Origin: Otatea glauca | Taxonomy: Eukaryota; Streptophyta; Magnoliopsida; Poales; Poaceae | DNA: 64,000 nucleotides | Assembly: GCA_036346275.1 (NCBI GenBank) | Contig: CM070723.1 | Coordinates: 7,998,001-8,062,000, forward strand | Direction: 5' to 3' | Shown: positions 10,253 to 21,009 of the stretch, piece after piece | Layout: each line of letters opens with the position of its first letter | How positions within the stretch are numbered: position 1 is the first letter of the stretch | Notes under the pieces: model-generated | Databases searched by the model: none | The model's input: the letters and a program-made list of their open reading frames with translations, nothing else | Told to the model about the DNA's origin: nothing | Translations under genes and position numbers: made by a program

Positions 10253-11755
10253 ATGCCTCTGCGCCTCCTCTCCACCGTCGCCGCCGCAGCTCCCGCTCCA
10301 GAGGCCGCCTCCGCGGCGACGCCCAGGCCCACCGACCCGGCGCTGCTCCTCCGCCTGTGCACGATCCTCTACCAGCACCAGCACGCCCCGGACGCCGCGC
10401 TGCACAGCCGCCTCTCCGTGCTTCCGCTCCCCTCCGCCCCCGCCGACCTCCGCGAGCTCTTCTTCCAGGCCTCCGCGCGGTTCCCGCTCTCCTGGCGCCC
10501 CGTGCACCGCCTCCTCGCGCACCTCACCGCCCGCCACGGGTTCGCGCACTCCCCCTCCACCGCCGCCCGCCTCCTCGACGTCCTCGCCAAGTCCCGCAAT
10601 GTCGAACTCCTCCACTCCACGCTTCTCTCCCTCCCGCCGAGGCTCCTCTCCACCGCTGCCCTTCGCGCCGCCGTCCGCGGCCTCGGCCCCGCCCGCGAGG
10701 TCGGCAAGGTCTCTGCCCTCCTCGCTCTCTTCCCCGAGGTCCACCGTCCTCGCGTGCTCAACTTCATCACCGACGTCGTTTGCTCCGTATGTAAGCTGCC
10801 TGACGTGGCTGAGAAGGTGATCAAGCAGGCCGAGCACCGGCACGGCGTCGCGCGCACCGAAAGGTGCTGCGAGCTGCTGATCGTCGCGTACTGCCGTGCC
10901 GGGATGTTCGGGGACGCGTGCAGGGTGTGGAATGGCATGGGAAAGATCGGGATCGAGCCGGGCGCCACGGCATACGAGGAGATCGTGGTGACGCTGTTCA
11001 AGAACAACCGTGTTGCCGACGCCATGAAGGTGTTCGATGGAATGCGGAAACGGGTTGTCTCGGATGGCGGTGGTGGAGGGTGCTACCGCGCGGTGGTGTC
11101 GTGGCTGTGCAAGGAAGGGAGTGTGTGGGGCGCGTACATGGTGTTTGCCGAAATGCTGAAGAGAGGAGTAGAGGTGGATGGGGAGGTCTTGGGGAATTTG
11201 GTGTATGGACTGCTGGCGAGAAGGAGGGTGAGGGAAGGGTACAGGGTTTTCCATGGTGTTAAGGAGAAGGATATTGTGTTGTACCATGGGTTGATGAAGG
11301 GGTTGGTGAGGATCAAGCGGGCCGGGGAGGCGACTGAGGTGTTCAGGGAGATGGTTACCAGGGGGTGCGAGCCAAACATGCACACATACATCATGTTGCT
11401 TCAGGGGCACTTGGGGAAGAGGGGCAGGAAGGGGAGGGATCCATTGGTGAATTTTGAGAGCATATTTGTTGGTGGATTGGTGAAGGCTGGCAGGACACTG
11501 GAGGCGACTAAGTTTGTGGAGAGGACAATGTGGGGTGGAGTGGATGTGCCGAGGTTCGACTATAATAAGTTCTTGCACTATTTTTCAAATGTGGAGGGGG
11601 TGGCAATGTTTGAGGAAGTTGGAAGGAGATTAAGAGAAGTGGGGCTTGTTGATCTTGGGGATATCTTTCTGACCTATGGCGAGAGGATGGCCACAAGGGA
11701 TAGGAGGAGAGCAATGATCGGACATTTGACAGAGGTTCAACATCATAGTTGCTGA
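10253..11755 (+). CDS. P-class pentatricopeptide repeat protein, organelle-targeted
   Basis: Single exon, 500 aa. The N-terminus (MPLRLLSTVAAAAPAPEAAS) is rich in Arg, Ala and Ser, and lacks acids early, as in mitochondrial presequences. Degenerate PPR units follow from about residue 200: CCELLIVAYCRAGMFGDACR, TAYEEIVVTLFKNNRVADAM, YRAVVSWLCKEGSVWGAYMV, LGNLVYGLLARRRVREGYRV, YHGLMKGLVRIKRAGEATEV and HTYIMLLQGHLGKRG. There are no E or DYW editing domains, so this is the P subclass, which binds organellar RNA for stability, splicing or translation. It ends ERMATRDRRR. From memory it resembles the putative PPR protein At1g26500, unverified. The first third is extremely GC-rich and the last third is not, the usual gradient of grass genes. 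Confidence 0.88.
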   Translation: MPLRLLSTVAAAAPAPEAASAATPRPTDPALLLRLCTILYQHQHAPDAALHSRLSVLPLPSAPADLRELFFQASARFPLSWRPVHRLLAHLTARHGFAHSPSTAARLLDVLAKSRNVELLHSTLLSLPPRLLSTAALRAAVRGLGPAREVGKVSALLALFPEVHRPRVLNFITDVVCSVCKLPDVAEKVIKQAEHRHGVARTERCCELLIVAYCRAGMFGDACRVWNGMGKIGIEPGATAYEEIVVTLFKNNRVADAMKVFDGMRKRVVSDGGGGGCYRAVVSWLCKEGSVWGAYMVFAEMLKRGVEVDGEVLGNLVYGLLARRRVREGYRVFHGVKEKDIVLYHGLMKGLVRIKRAGEATEVFREMVTRGCEPNMHTYIMLLQGHLGKRGRKGRDPLVNFESIFVGGLVKAGRTLEATKFVERTMWGGVDVPRFDYNKFLHYFSNVEGVAMFEEVGRRLREVGLVDLGDIFLTYGERMATRDRRRAMIGHLTEVQHHSC

Positions 11756-12782
11756 TCATCATATCAGGAATCAGGAGCTAGAAGCTTGTGATGTGTATTA
11801 TCATAAAAGTTGTAAATAATGCAGTTTGGAGGATCAGACAAATACTTTTGTGCTTGAATTTGTCTTGCTTTGATTCTCTTAGTACTTGGTAAGTTTTTTT
11901 AGAGGTTTTGTAAGTTCTTTAGGAGGATTTAGTGGGTTAATAACAGCATTGTTTGAGGAGTTTGTTCTACTCAACTATAGATGCTGCATATAGATGGGAT
12001 CATTCATGCTGTTTTTGTTTAACATTTTAAAAGTGTGAGCTAAGTTATTAGCAATTATCCTGGAAGGTGGAAGTGGATGGATCAACATGAGTACATGACT
12101 TACGTGGTAGCATTATGCTTTTCCTTTTCATACTTCTCTTTTCCTCTAATTGATCATTTTTTTTTCTCTCAGGCACTTCTTTGTTGGCAGCAATGGCTGA
12201 TATTGGTGTGGTCATTTGTTCCATGACACAACTGACCTCCTGTTATCATCATGATAAGATTGGCTACAAAAATAAGGGTCAAGATTGAGCATGCCAGCTG
12301 AGGTATAGTCCACGTCATGCAGTCTGACAACCTATGGGTGAAGCCATCACCTAATTACCAAGTAACCAACCAGAATTACACCGGTAAGAAATACCATTCA
12401 TTATTATTAAGATTAGCGAGGGTATCCATCCAATATGAATTTTGTATCTAGCAAACTTTGTCATTTTCTTTGATTCAGAATTTCAGATGATTATTGAGAA
12501 CAGAATATCTGAATGAGCAGTATTTCACTCTTTCTTGAACCAAGAATGTTCCAAGTTAATTTCTCCACCAAGATACATTATTAGTGATCAATGATCACCT
12601 ATAAATTGTTAAAATAACTAATCGACAAGGATTTTCCTACACAAATGCTTTGCCATACAAAAAAAAAGGATGTTAATCGAATAACATTTAAAGTCACATC
12701 TATTATATACATCATGTTGCACTGAATAACACATAGAGTCAAACATAAGTTCTTGATATATGCTTTTTAGTTGACATTTTTT
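11756..12782. other. 3' flank of the PPR gene; no further gene seen
   Basis: AT-rich. A pyrimidine tract followed by CAG near 12160-12175 looks like a 3' splice site, so the gene may have an intron in its 3' UTR. Nothing else is recognisable. Confidence 0.35.
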
Positions 12783-13337
12783 AAAGGAAGAAGTCCATAT
12801 AACATCTCGAATTTGGGTCGAAAGTCCATAAACACTCTGAACTATGAAACTAGACATTTGAACCCCCTCCCCCCAAAAAAAACTTTGCAATCCGGTTCAA
12901 ATAACAACATGACCCGGTTTCGCATAGTGATTTGCCAGTGTGGTGCAATGAGTTGCCAATTTTGCCATGTAGGATGATACGCTAGCTAAGTTAGGTCAAT
13001 GATTGGTGAGGCCCACATGCGCTTCTCCCCCGCCGAGCTTCCAATCATGCTCTCATGGCTGTTGGCCCCTGTAGCTCTACCCTTTCTATTTCGATTTGGA
13101 AGAGAAGCCTTTATAAGCCCCACCTGTCATTTATGTAAATTTGCTCAGCGTGTCATCCTATGTGGCAAAACCGCCCACTCATCACGCCATGTGGGCACTA
13201 CTATTATGCGAAACCTGGTTAGGGTGTTATTTGAACTGGATTGCAAAGTTTGGGGGTCAAATGTCTGGCTTCATAGTTCGGGGTGCCGGACGGACTTTCG
13301 AACAATGTTTGCGGTGTTATGTAGACTTTTTCCTTTT
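12783..13337. mobile_element. Foldback MITE, ~555 bp with ~150-bp terminal inverted repeats
   Basis: The left arm (12783-12935) and right arm (about 13200-13337) are inverted copies: AAAGGAAGAAGTCCATATAA against the reverse complement AAAGGAAAAAGTCTACATAA. After that come matched blocks CGAAAGTCC, GAACTATGAA, GACATTTGA, AACTTTGCAATCC, GTTCAAATAACA and GGTTTCGCATA. The centre is non-coding. No clear target duplication was found at these ends. The long TIR suggests a MULE-type MITE. Confidence 0.85.
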
Positions 13338-13687
13338 GTAAAATAATGGTTATGTTCTTATCAATTTTGAGGTAAGAGATGATGTTTCTGACTAGGACAA
13401 TGATATACAGTGAAATATAAACCATGAAAAGCCTCGTGTTTGACTAAGATCACTAAACACAACACCCAACTATGCAAAGTCAACTTTGTTCTGAATTAAT
13501 AGGATTTTTGCTTCAGAGAAGAACCTCGAAATTAATGGGATGCTTGCTGCCGAGAAGAACCTCCTCACCTCCCATAAGTAGGAAGATTTTTGGCATTGCC
13601 TGTGCTGTTCCACCACATATATCACCCAGCCTCATACCAGCACACAACAGCAGAAGCTTTTGTCTTCCTTTTGGTATTTGATGGAGA
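13338..13687. other. Upstream region of the NLR relic
   Basis: Contains direct repeats of GAGAAGAACCTC (around 13518 and 13553), with the block AAATTAATGGGATGCTTGCT between them. This is probably the former 5' UTR and promoter of the NLR gene. No clear TATA box was found. Confidence 0.3.
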
Positions 13688-14103
13688 ATGGAGCGTGCCG
13701 TTGTTAGCACTGGCGAGGGAGCCATCAACACAGTATTAGGTAAGCTGGGTGCAATGCTTTTCCAAGAAGCACAGCTCCTTCGAAGCATCCAAGGTGAGCT
13801 GCAATACATGAAGGGTGAGATGGAGAGGATGACAGCCTTTCTCCTGGACCTTTCTGAGAGGGATGACCGCAGGAAGCAGGTCAAGATTTGAATGAAACAG
13901 GTGCGAGAGGTCGCATACGATGTTGAGGATTGCATCAATGAGTTTACACATCGCCTCGGCAGCAGCAGGAGTGGTTCTGGCCTTGCTGAGTTCGTCCACA
14001 GGAGCATCCATTTGCTGTGGACTGCCAAGGTGCAGCGTCAGATTGTCAAACAAATCGAAGAGCTGAAAGCGCGTGCTACAAGTATCAGCAACCAAAATTC
14101 AAG
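13688..14103 (+). pseudogene. NLR exon 1: Rx-type coiled-coil domain with premature stop
   Basis: MERAVVSTGEGAINTVLGKL opens an Rx_N domain. Later blocks are LLRSIQGELQYMKGEMERM and REVAYDVEDCINEF; the latter contains the EDVID-like motif (VEDCI). An in-frame TGA at 13889-13891 lies in KI*MKQV, where relatives have W (TGG), so this looks like a single G-to-A change. The exon ends at 14103 (CAAG|GTACTT), and joining to 14499 (TGTAG|GGACGG) restores the frame as SRDGGNHLISR. Confidence 0.85.
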
Positions 14104-14498
14104 GTACTTGGGTGGGTGTCTCTTCCTTAGATATATTGTGTCCACATGACTGAGGGGGAGCATCCTAGAATTTACATGTGTTGAATGTATTGGCATTTAT
14201 ACCATGATTTTCCCCTAAAAATCAAACGATGAGAAATGTGGGGGGAGGGAATCTAGATTGTTTGTTCTAGTGAAAACTGAAGAGGTTTATTCCACAGTTG
14301 CAATTATTTGTTGGGATTTGGTAGATAATATTCACCTGAATGTACCTGATTGGGCAAATAATAATTGCTCATTACCATTGCCTCTTTGAAACATAGAAGA
14401 TGTTTTCGTCTTGTATATCTACTATATCATTTGTTAATATACATAAACTTTGGCAATATATCTAAGTTGTGACAATAACTACCGAACTCTTTCTGTAG

Positions 14499-14691
14499 GG
14501 ACGGTGGTAATCATCTCATCTCCAGAGCAGAAGAGAGTACATTTGCTGCACACCCTGCACCAGCTAATAATTTCACTCTGGATGCTCGTACTCCCGCACT
14601 CCTCCCAGAGATTACTCAGCTTGTGGACATTGAAGCACGGCAGAGTAATCTTGTTAAGTGGTTGGTGGATGAAAGCGTACAGCAATTACTG

Positions 14692-14742
<51 letters not shown>

Positions 14743-15090
14743 TTGGTGGTTTGGGCAAGACAACTATTGCTATGACAACATATCAAACAACAAGTGCACG
14801 CTTCCCATGTCGAGCTTTTGTAACTGTATCCCAGAAATTTGATGTCAAGACTATCATAAGAGACATTCTTCGACAAATTATTCAACCAGTGGATCAAAAA
14901 GGTTTGACACCCCCAGAGGACACACTAAGGCATGGAAGAATGGGACGTGGGACAACTTGCAAACATCCTAAGGCAGCATTTAGAAGAAAAGAGGTATTTT
15001 ATTGTTCTTGATGATATTTGGATCATCTCTGCTTGGGAAGGTATTCGATTCTGTCTGCTTCACTCATATTGGAAGCAGAATAATGGTTAC
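14499..15090 (+). pseudogene. NLR NB-ARC, first part (P-loop, kinase-2, start of RNBS-B)
   Basis: Blocks in order: LDARTPALLPEITQLVDIEA, the P-loop GGLGKTT at about 14745, RAFVTVSQKFDVK (RNBS-A), YFIVLDDIW (kinase-2, near 14995-15021) and GSRIMVT (RNBS-B). The P-loop is out of frame with the preceding exon because of the AT microsatellite. Another frameshift lies between RNBS-A and kinase-2. The copia inserts immediately after GSRIMVT. Confidence 0.85.
14695..14740. repeat. (AT)23 microsatellite
   Basis: A perfect dinucleotide run of 46 bp directly upstream of the NLR P-loop. It is 15 codons plus one base, so it shifts the frame of the P-loop relative to exon 2. Confidence 0.95.
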
Positions 15091-15397
15091 TGTTAGCGTA
15101 ATGTACTCCCCCCCTCTGGTGGTTAGTTGGTTATGTTTGGCAAGGATCTCCTAGATTAGATCTTTCCTATTCTTAGGGATATCCTTGCCATGGTTAGTTG
15201 GTTATGTTTGGCAAGGATCTCCTAGATTAGATCTTTCCTATTCTTAGGGATATCCTTGCCATGGTTAGTTGGTTATGTTTGGCAAAGATCTCCTAGATTA
15301 GATCTTTCCTATTCTTAGGGATATCCTTGCCTATATGTACTTGAGCCTTGGGCTCCTCCCTTTATCAATCTACTATTTTTCCAGCCATACTCTTTCA
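15091..15397 (+). repeat. 5' LTR of the copia element
   Basis: Starts TGTTAGCGTAATGTACTCCC and ends CCATACTCTTTCA. It contains three direct repeats of 71 bp (GGTTAGTTGGTTATGTTTGG at 15121, 15192 and 15263), each including GATCTTTCCTATTCTTAGGG. Confidence 0.95.
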
Positions 15398-15530
15398 TGG
15401 TATCACGAGACCGGATCTTCCTCTCGCCCTTCAGCGCCCTGCGGCGCTCTGGCCGTACCGCAGTATGGTCGGGACCCTGCCGCCTCCGTCGTCGACCTGC
15501 CGAGCGAGCTCGCCGCGCGACGCCGACGCC

Positions 15531-16620
15531 ATGGCAGGCGAAGCTCACCGAGACTTCGCCAGCCGCCCTCGGCTGAAGCCAGGCGGAAGCGAGAGGCATT
15601 CTTTGCATCCGCGACGCGACGCACCGCCGAGCGCGTCCGCGCCGCCAGATCGCCAAAGCGGCCAAAGCCCGGGCCGACGCCGCTGCTGCGGCCGATCCCG
15701 CCGACCTGGCCGGCGACGACCACGAGGATGACACGGACATCTCCCGCGCCATGATCCTCCACGAGGCCGCCGCCGTTCTCAACCTCCACGCCCAGGCTGT
15801 CTCCGTGCAGAACGCCCGCAGCCTGGTCCCCCTCGTCCTCGACACCTCCGGCAACTACCCACGTTGGCGCGAGCAATTCCTACTCGCCGTCACGAAGTAT
15901 TCGCTGCAGGACCACGTCCGCGACTCCGCCACTCTCGGCACTTCCCGATTGGGCTCGGATGAGCGCCGTCGTCAAATCATGGTCAGACAAAGACGGTCAC
16001 GCCGACCTTGCCGACGCCGTGATCGACCACCGCGCCACCGCCTCTGGCTGGATCGCCATCGAGGATCACTTCCTTGGCAATCAGGAGACCCGTGCTCTCC
16101 ACCTTGACGCCAAGTTTCGCGCGTTTGCCCAAGGTGACCTCTCCGTCACCGACTATTGCAAACACTTCAAGAAGATGGCCGACGACCTCACTGACCTCGG
16201 CGAACACGTGACTGACCGCACTCTGGTCCTCAACGTGATTCGCGGGCTCAACGAGCGGTACAGGGACATCGGGTCCACCTCCGCCGCGGCCGCCTTCCTT
16301 CCTTCGCCGCCGTCGCAATGAACTCCTCCTTGAGGAGATCAACATGGTGCGAACTCCTCTGCTCCTCCGATCGCCCTCGTCGCCATCGGCTCTACCTCGC
16401 CGCGCCCGGTCGGCCAAGACCGACCAAAGAACGGTCCTCCTCGTCCGGCCGCCCCAAGAAGAAGAAGAAGAAGAAGCGAAGGACCACCGCACCTTCTCGG
16501 TGACCTTCTTGCACTGGCACGTGGCGCTTCCTCCTCCGGCTACTCCTCTACGCCCGACACGATCGCTGCGCTGGCGGTGGGCGCAATGGTGACCATCGTT
16601 CTTCAACCCGTGGAACGGGT
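15531..16620 (+). pseudogene. copia gag (frameshifted)
   Basis: The first ATG is at 15531. Gag-like blocks lie in different frames: AAVLNLHAQAVSVQ, SGNYPRWREQFLLAVTKY (15751-16107 frame), then WSDKDGHADLADAVIDHRAT and DAKFRAFAQGDLSVTDYCKH (15959-16321 frame). These are hallmarks of the copia gag (UBN2) domain. At least three frame changes are needed to read it through. No intact CCHC knuckle was found. Confidence 0.8.
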
Positions 16621-17209
16621 CCATCCAAATGTGGCCCGGTCCCGTCGCCTCCTCTGCCCGGCTTCCCGGTAGCGCGGCCCCTCAACAAGAAGAATCCCAA
16701 CAAAGCGGCTGCTGCCTGCCCAAAGAACGCCGCCCAACAATGAGCCTTCCTGCCGCGGCCGTCTAACAAAGAAGCGGCGGTGCGATGCCGACCCATGGTG
16801 GGGTCTCCGTTCGGGACCGAATTCTCACGGCCTCCACGTTCGGACCGTCACCCTCACTCCGCCAAATGAACAACGATCGGTACCTTGATCAGTGCCTCTT
16901 CCCACATGACCTCCCATGATGGTACCCTCTCTCACTCCTCAACCCCTCGGTATCCCTCTCCCACCTCCATTGTTGTCGGTAATGGTTCGCTCCTGCTCAC
17001 ACCGCCACCCTCGACGCACCTTGGCTCTCTTGTTCTAAATAATTTTCTTGTTTCGCCTCGACTTATCAAGAATCTTATTTACGTTCACAATTCACTCATC
17101 GATAACAATTGTTACGTGGAGTTTGACCCGTATGGTTGTTCTCGTGAAGGATCTTCTCGCGAACGTGATCATCAGTGCAATAGCTCGGTCCGCTCTACCA
17201 TTGCAACGC

Positions 17210-17745
17210 CTTGGCTCACTCCTTGTTGCCAACTCCACGTCATCCTCCCTGTGGCACCGTCGCCTCGGCCACCACAGTCGCGAGGCCCTCTCCAAACTCA
17301 CTTGGCTATCCACGGTCGTAATAAAAGTTTGGAATCCTTGTGCCATGCGTGTCAGCTAGGACGACATGTTCGTCTTCCTTTTCATCCTTCAGTATCTCGA
17401 GCGTCAAACAACTTTGATCTTATTCATTGTGACTTATGGACATCTCCCATTGTTAGTGTCTCTGGTTACAAATATTACTTAGTTGTTCTTGATGACTGCT
17501 CACATCACCTGTGGACGTTTCCTTTACGGCTTAAATCTGACACGTTTTCCACCCTGTCTAACTTTTTCGCCTATGTGTCTACCCAATTCGGCGCATGCGT
17601 CAAGGCCGTCCAGAGTGACAACGGCCGGGAGTTCGACAACTCCAGCACGCGCGCGCACCTTCTTCCTCACACATGGCGTTGGGCCGCATGTCGTGTCCCT
17701 ACACGTCCTCGCAGCTGGTCGGTGGCGGATTATTCGTACCACTAA
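17210..17745 (+). pseudogene. copia GAG-pre-integrase and integrase core (frameshifted, truncated)
   Basis: LWHRRLGHHSREALSKL is the GAG-pre-integrase HH motif. In another frame come CHACQLGRHVRLPF (zinc-binding CxxC), FDLIHCDLWTSPIVSVSGYK with the first catalytic Asp, YLVVLDDCSHHLWTFPL, and QSDNGREFDN with the second catalytic Asp. The frame is lost before the final Glu region. Confidence 0.85.
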
Positions 17746-18618
17746 CGATGTCATTCGCTCTCTTCTATTTCAGGCGAGCATGCCACCTTCGTATTAGGCT
17801 GAGGCGTTGCACACTGCAACTCTCCTCCTCAACATCTTGCCGACCAAGACACTGGATTTTTCAACCCCGCACTTTGCTCTCTTGGCGGTGCACCGTTGTA
17901 CGATAATCTGCGTGTTTTGGTCGTAAATGTTACCCCAATCTTTCTCGCCATCGCTCCCCACAAACTTGCCCCGCTCGCCTCTGCATCTTCCTTGGTTATT
18001 CTCGCTCACCACAAGGGATACCGATGTCTTGATCCTACCACAAATAGAATCATCATCTCCCGTCATGTTCTCTTTGACGAGACCGCTTTTCCCTTTGCCG
18101 AGCATACCTCCCCTCCCACTGCTACGGACTTCACCTTCCTCGATGAATTCCCTAACCCGCGCCCCTTCCCATAGGGTGCCAAGCGTGTCTCTGCAGTCCT
18201 CCGGCGCCACCATCTGTTGCTATCGGCCCCATGCCGACGTCGGCCCGCTTCTGCGCCGCCCGATACCACGAGATTTCCGCGCTCCCTCGTCGGGTGGTGC
18301 ACCGTCCTCGCCAACCGGCGCGCCCGTCCGTCAAGTCGTCCTCGCGCCACGCGGCCACGATCCCGCGGCACCGACGGCTTCTCCGCGCTCCCACGTGCGG
18401 GTCTGCGCCACGCGCGCACCGCTTCTCCACCCAACTTCCGGCGCGACCACGCGCGCTCCCGCCTTGCGCGTCTACTCGGCGCCCAAACCAGTGCGGTACC
18501 TCCGGCGGCAAGATCGCCCTGCGGCACCGGCCCGGTGCTCGGGTGCCATTGCCGTTCCCCACGGTGAACCAAAGCCAAAGATGACGACTCGGGCCAAGGG
18601 CGGTTTCGCGTACCATCC

Positions 18619-20152
18619 TTGTACCATCTTTGCGCCATCGTCCCGGTTCAAGACCTTCCGTGGCGCCCTTGCCGATCCCAATTGGCGGTCGCTATGGAGG
18701 AAGAACATGCGCCCTTCTCGAACCGGACTTGGGAGTTGGTTCCTCGCGCGCGACATACCAACATTGTCACGGGCAAGTGGATCTTCAAACACAAGTTCCA
18801 CGCCGACGGTTCTGCGAGCGCTACAAGGCACGTTGGGTCCTTCGCGGCTTCACCTGCGTCGAGCATCGACTTTGCCGAGACATTCATCCGGCCGTCAAGC
18901 CCACCACGTTACGCCGCAAAGGTTTCTCTCGCTCTCTCGCCAATGGCGGCTCACCAGCTCGATGTCAAGAACGCCTTCCTCCATGGCACCTTGACAGAGA
19001 CCGTGTTTGCAGCTCAGCCCTCCGGATTCGAGGATCCTGCCAGGCCCAACTTTGTCTGTCGTCTGAACAAGTCGCTCTACGGTCTCAAGCAGGCTCCCCG
19101 TGCTTGGTACAGCCGCTTCGCCACGCATCTGGTCTCTCTTGGTTTTGTGGAAGCCAAGTCGGACACTTCGCTGTTTGTCTACCGCCGTGGCACTGACACG
19201 GCCTACCTGCTCCTCTACGTTGATGACATCGTCCTCACCGCCTCCTCGACACACCTCCTGCGGCAGGTCATCTCAGCCCTCCAGCAGGAGTTTGCCATGA
19301 AGGATTTGGGCAAACTCCATCACTTCCTCGGGATGCGAGTTCGGCCAGATCGCCGAGCAAGATGGTTCTCTCTCGCGCCAATACATGATTGACATCTTGG
19401 ATCGTCTCTGGGATGGCCGAGTGCAAACCATGCACAACGCCCGTGGATACCAGCCCCAAGGTCTCTGCCGACTCGGGAGCTCCGGTTGCTGACCCATCTG
19501 ACTACCGGAGTCTTGCCGGCGCCTTGCGGTATCTCTGACCTTCACACGGCCCGACATCGCCTACGCCGTGCAGCAGGTTTGCCTTTACATGCACGACCCT
19601 CGAGAGCCCCACCTGGCTGCCCTCAAGCGCATCCTTCGCTACATTCGGGGTACTCTACACATGGGTCTTCATCTTCGACCGTCGACCGGGATGACTTGGT
19701 GATTTATTCGATCTTGGCCGGCCGGTGTCCGATTCGCGCAAGTCCACCTCGGGCTATCTTTGTGTTCCTTGGTGACAACTGGTCTCTGGTCCTCCAAACG
19801 TCGAACACCGTGTCCCGCTCCAAAGATCGAGGCGAGTACCGCGCCGTCGCCAATGGTGTTCTTGAGGCTTCTTGGCCGACGGCTTCTTCATGAGCTCCAC
19901 ATTCCGCCGCCGTGCTACCGCTTGTTCATCTGCGACAACGTCGGTCACGATCTACATGTCCTCCAACCGGTTCAACATCAGCGGACGAAGCACATCGAGA
20001 TCGATCTTCACTTCGTTCGTGAGAAGGTAGCCATGGGTGCCGTGCGGGTTCTCCACGTTCCCACGACATCCCAGTTCGCCGACATCTTCACGAAAGGGCT
20101 GCCTTCTTCAGTGTTCTCCGAGTTTCGGTCCAGTCTGAATGTCCGTGGCTAA
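18619..20152 (+). pseudogene. copia reverse transcriptase and RNase H (frameshifted)
   Basis: RT blocks: NRTWELVPRARHTNIVTGKW, HQLDVKNAFLHGTL, VCRLNKSLYGLKQAPRAWY and LLYVDDIVLTASS (YVDD active site near 19210). Frameshifts near 19360 separate these from the RNase H region, which ends with KHIEIDLHFVREK, TTSQFADIFTKGL and a stop at 20150-20152, 26 bp before the 3' LTR. Confidence 0.9.
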
Positions 20153-20178
20153 CCACCGACGCGTCCGATCAAGAGGCG

Positions 20179-20484
20179 TGTTAGCGTAATGTACTCCCCC
20201 CTCTGGTGGTTAGTTGGTTATGTTTGGCAAGGATCTCTTAGATTAGATCTTTCCTATTCTTAGGGATATCCTTGCCATGGTTAGTTGGTTATGTTTGGCA
20301 AGGATCTCCTAGATTAGATCTTTCCTATTCTTAGGGATATCCTTGCCATGGTTAGTTGGTTATGTTTGGCAAGGATCTCCTAGATTAGATCTTTCCTATT
20401 CTTAGGGATATCCTTGTCTATATGTACTTGAGCCTTGGGCTCCTCCCTTTATCAATCTACTATTTTCCCAGCCATACTCTTTCA
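20179..20484 (+). repeat. 3' LTR of the copia element
   Basis: 306 bp, same three 71-bp internal repeats as the 5' LTR, ending CTTTCA directly before the GTTAC duplication. Confidence 0.95.
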
Positions 20485-21003
20485 GTTACCACACATATTA
20501 AAACTGTAGCACAAGCATGTTGCCTCCACGAGTATGACAGAGCTTATGAAATCGAGCCCCTCACAGATAGTGAGTTCAGAGAGTTATTTTTCAACAGATT
20601 ATTTGGTAACAAATTTGCCCAACTGTCTTGATGGAGGTTTCTAAAAAGATTATGAGAAAATGTGGGGGTATACCCTTGGCGATAGTCAGCATTGCGGGTC
20701 CTTTGGCTAGCACTTCTGTGCACCGTTATGATCCCTGGGTGAATATCTATAACTCTTTTGGTTTGGAGCTGGAAACCAGTCCCTGGCTTGAGAAACTTAA
20801 AAAAATTCTTGAGGTTAGTTATACTGACCTTCCTTACTATTTAAAAACTTGTTTCCTATATTTGAGCACTTAACCCTAGGATTGTAAGATCAGAAGTTAA
20901 AGTTTATTGAGACGATTGATAGCAGAAAGTTTTGTGACTGAAAAGTGTGGATTAAGTGCCTTAGAGATGGCAAACAATTATTTCAATGAATTCCTCAATA
21001 GAA
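20485..21003 (+). pseudogene. NLR NB-ARC, second part, and ARC2 start
   Basis: With one copy of the GTTAC duplication removed, the reading continues from GSRIMVT into THIKTVAQACC, then EYDRAYEIEPLTDSEFRELF, GGIPLAIVSIAGPLAST (GLPL motif), SYTDLPYYLKTCFLYLS and LSALEMANNYFNEFLNRN. Frame changes occur near 20628 and 20870. The sequence stops at NYFNEFLNRN, where the truncated copia begins. Confidence 0.85.
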
Positions 21004-21009
21004 ACTGGC

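Larger units (their letters stand above)
15091..20484 (+). mobile_element. Full-length Ty1/copia LTR retrotransposon
   Basis: 5' LTR 15091-15397 and 3' LTR 20179-20484, flanked by a perfect 5-bp target duplication GTTAC (15086-15090 and 20485-20489). The PBS TGGTATCACGAGACC starts directly after the 5' LTR and resembles the initiator-Met site. A purine-rich stretch (AAGAGGCG) precedes the 3' LTR. The internal order gag, integrase, reverse transcriptase, RNase H is that of copia. The LTRs differ by four substitutions and one C-run indel over about 306 bp (98.7% identity), so the insertion is recent, yet the coding region is full of frameshifts. It sits in the NB-ARC of the NLR relic. Confidence 0.95.

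Noticed and set aside
10190..11578. 462-aa open frame on the minus strand
   Set aside because: Antisense of the PPR gene. It is open because of GC-rich codons, with no domain and no promoter.
13513..14028. 171-aa minus-strand frame over the NLR first exon
   Set aside because: Antisense of a recognised CC domain, with no independent support.
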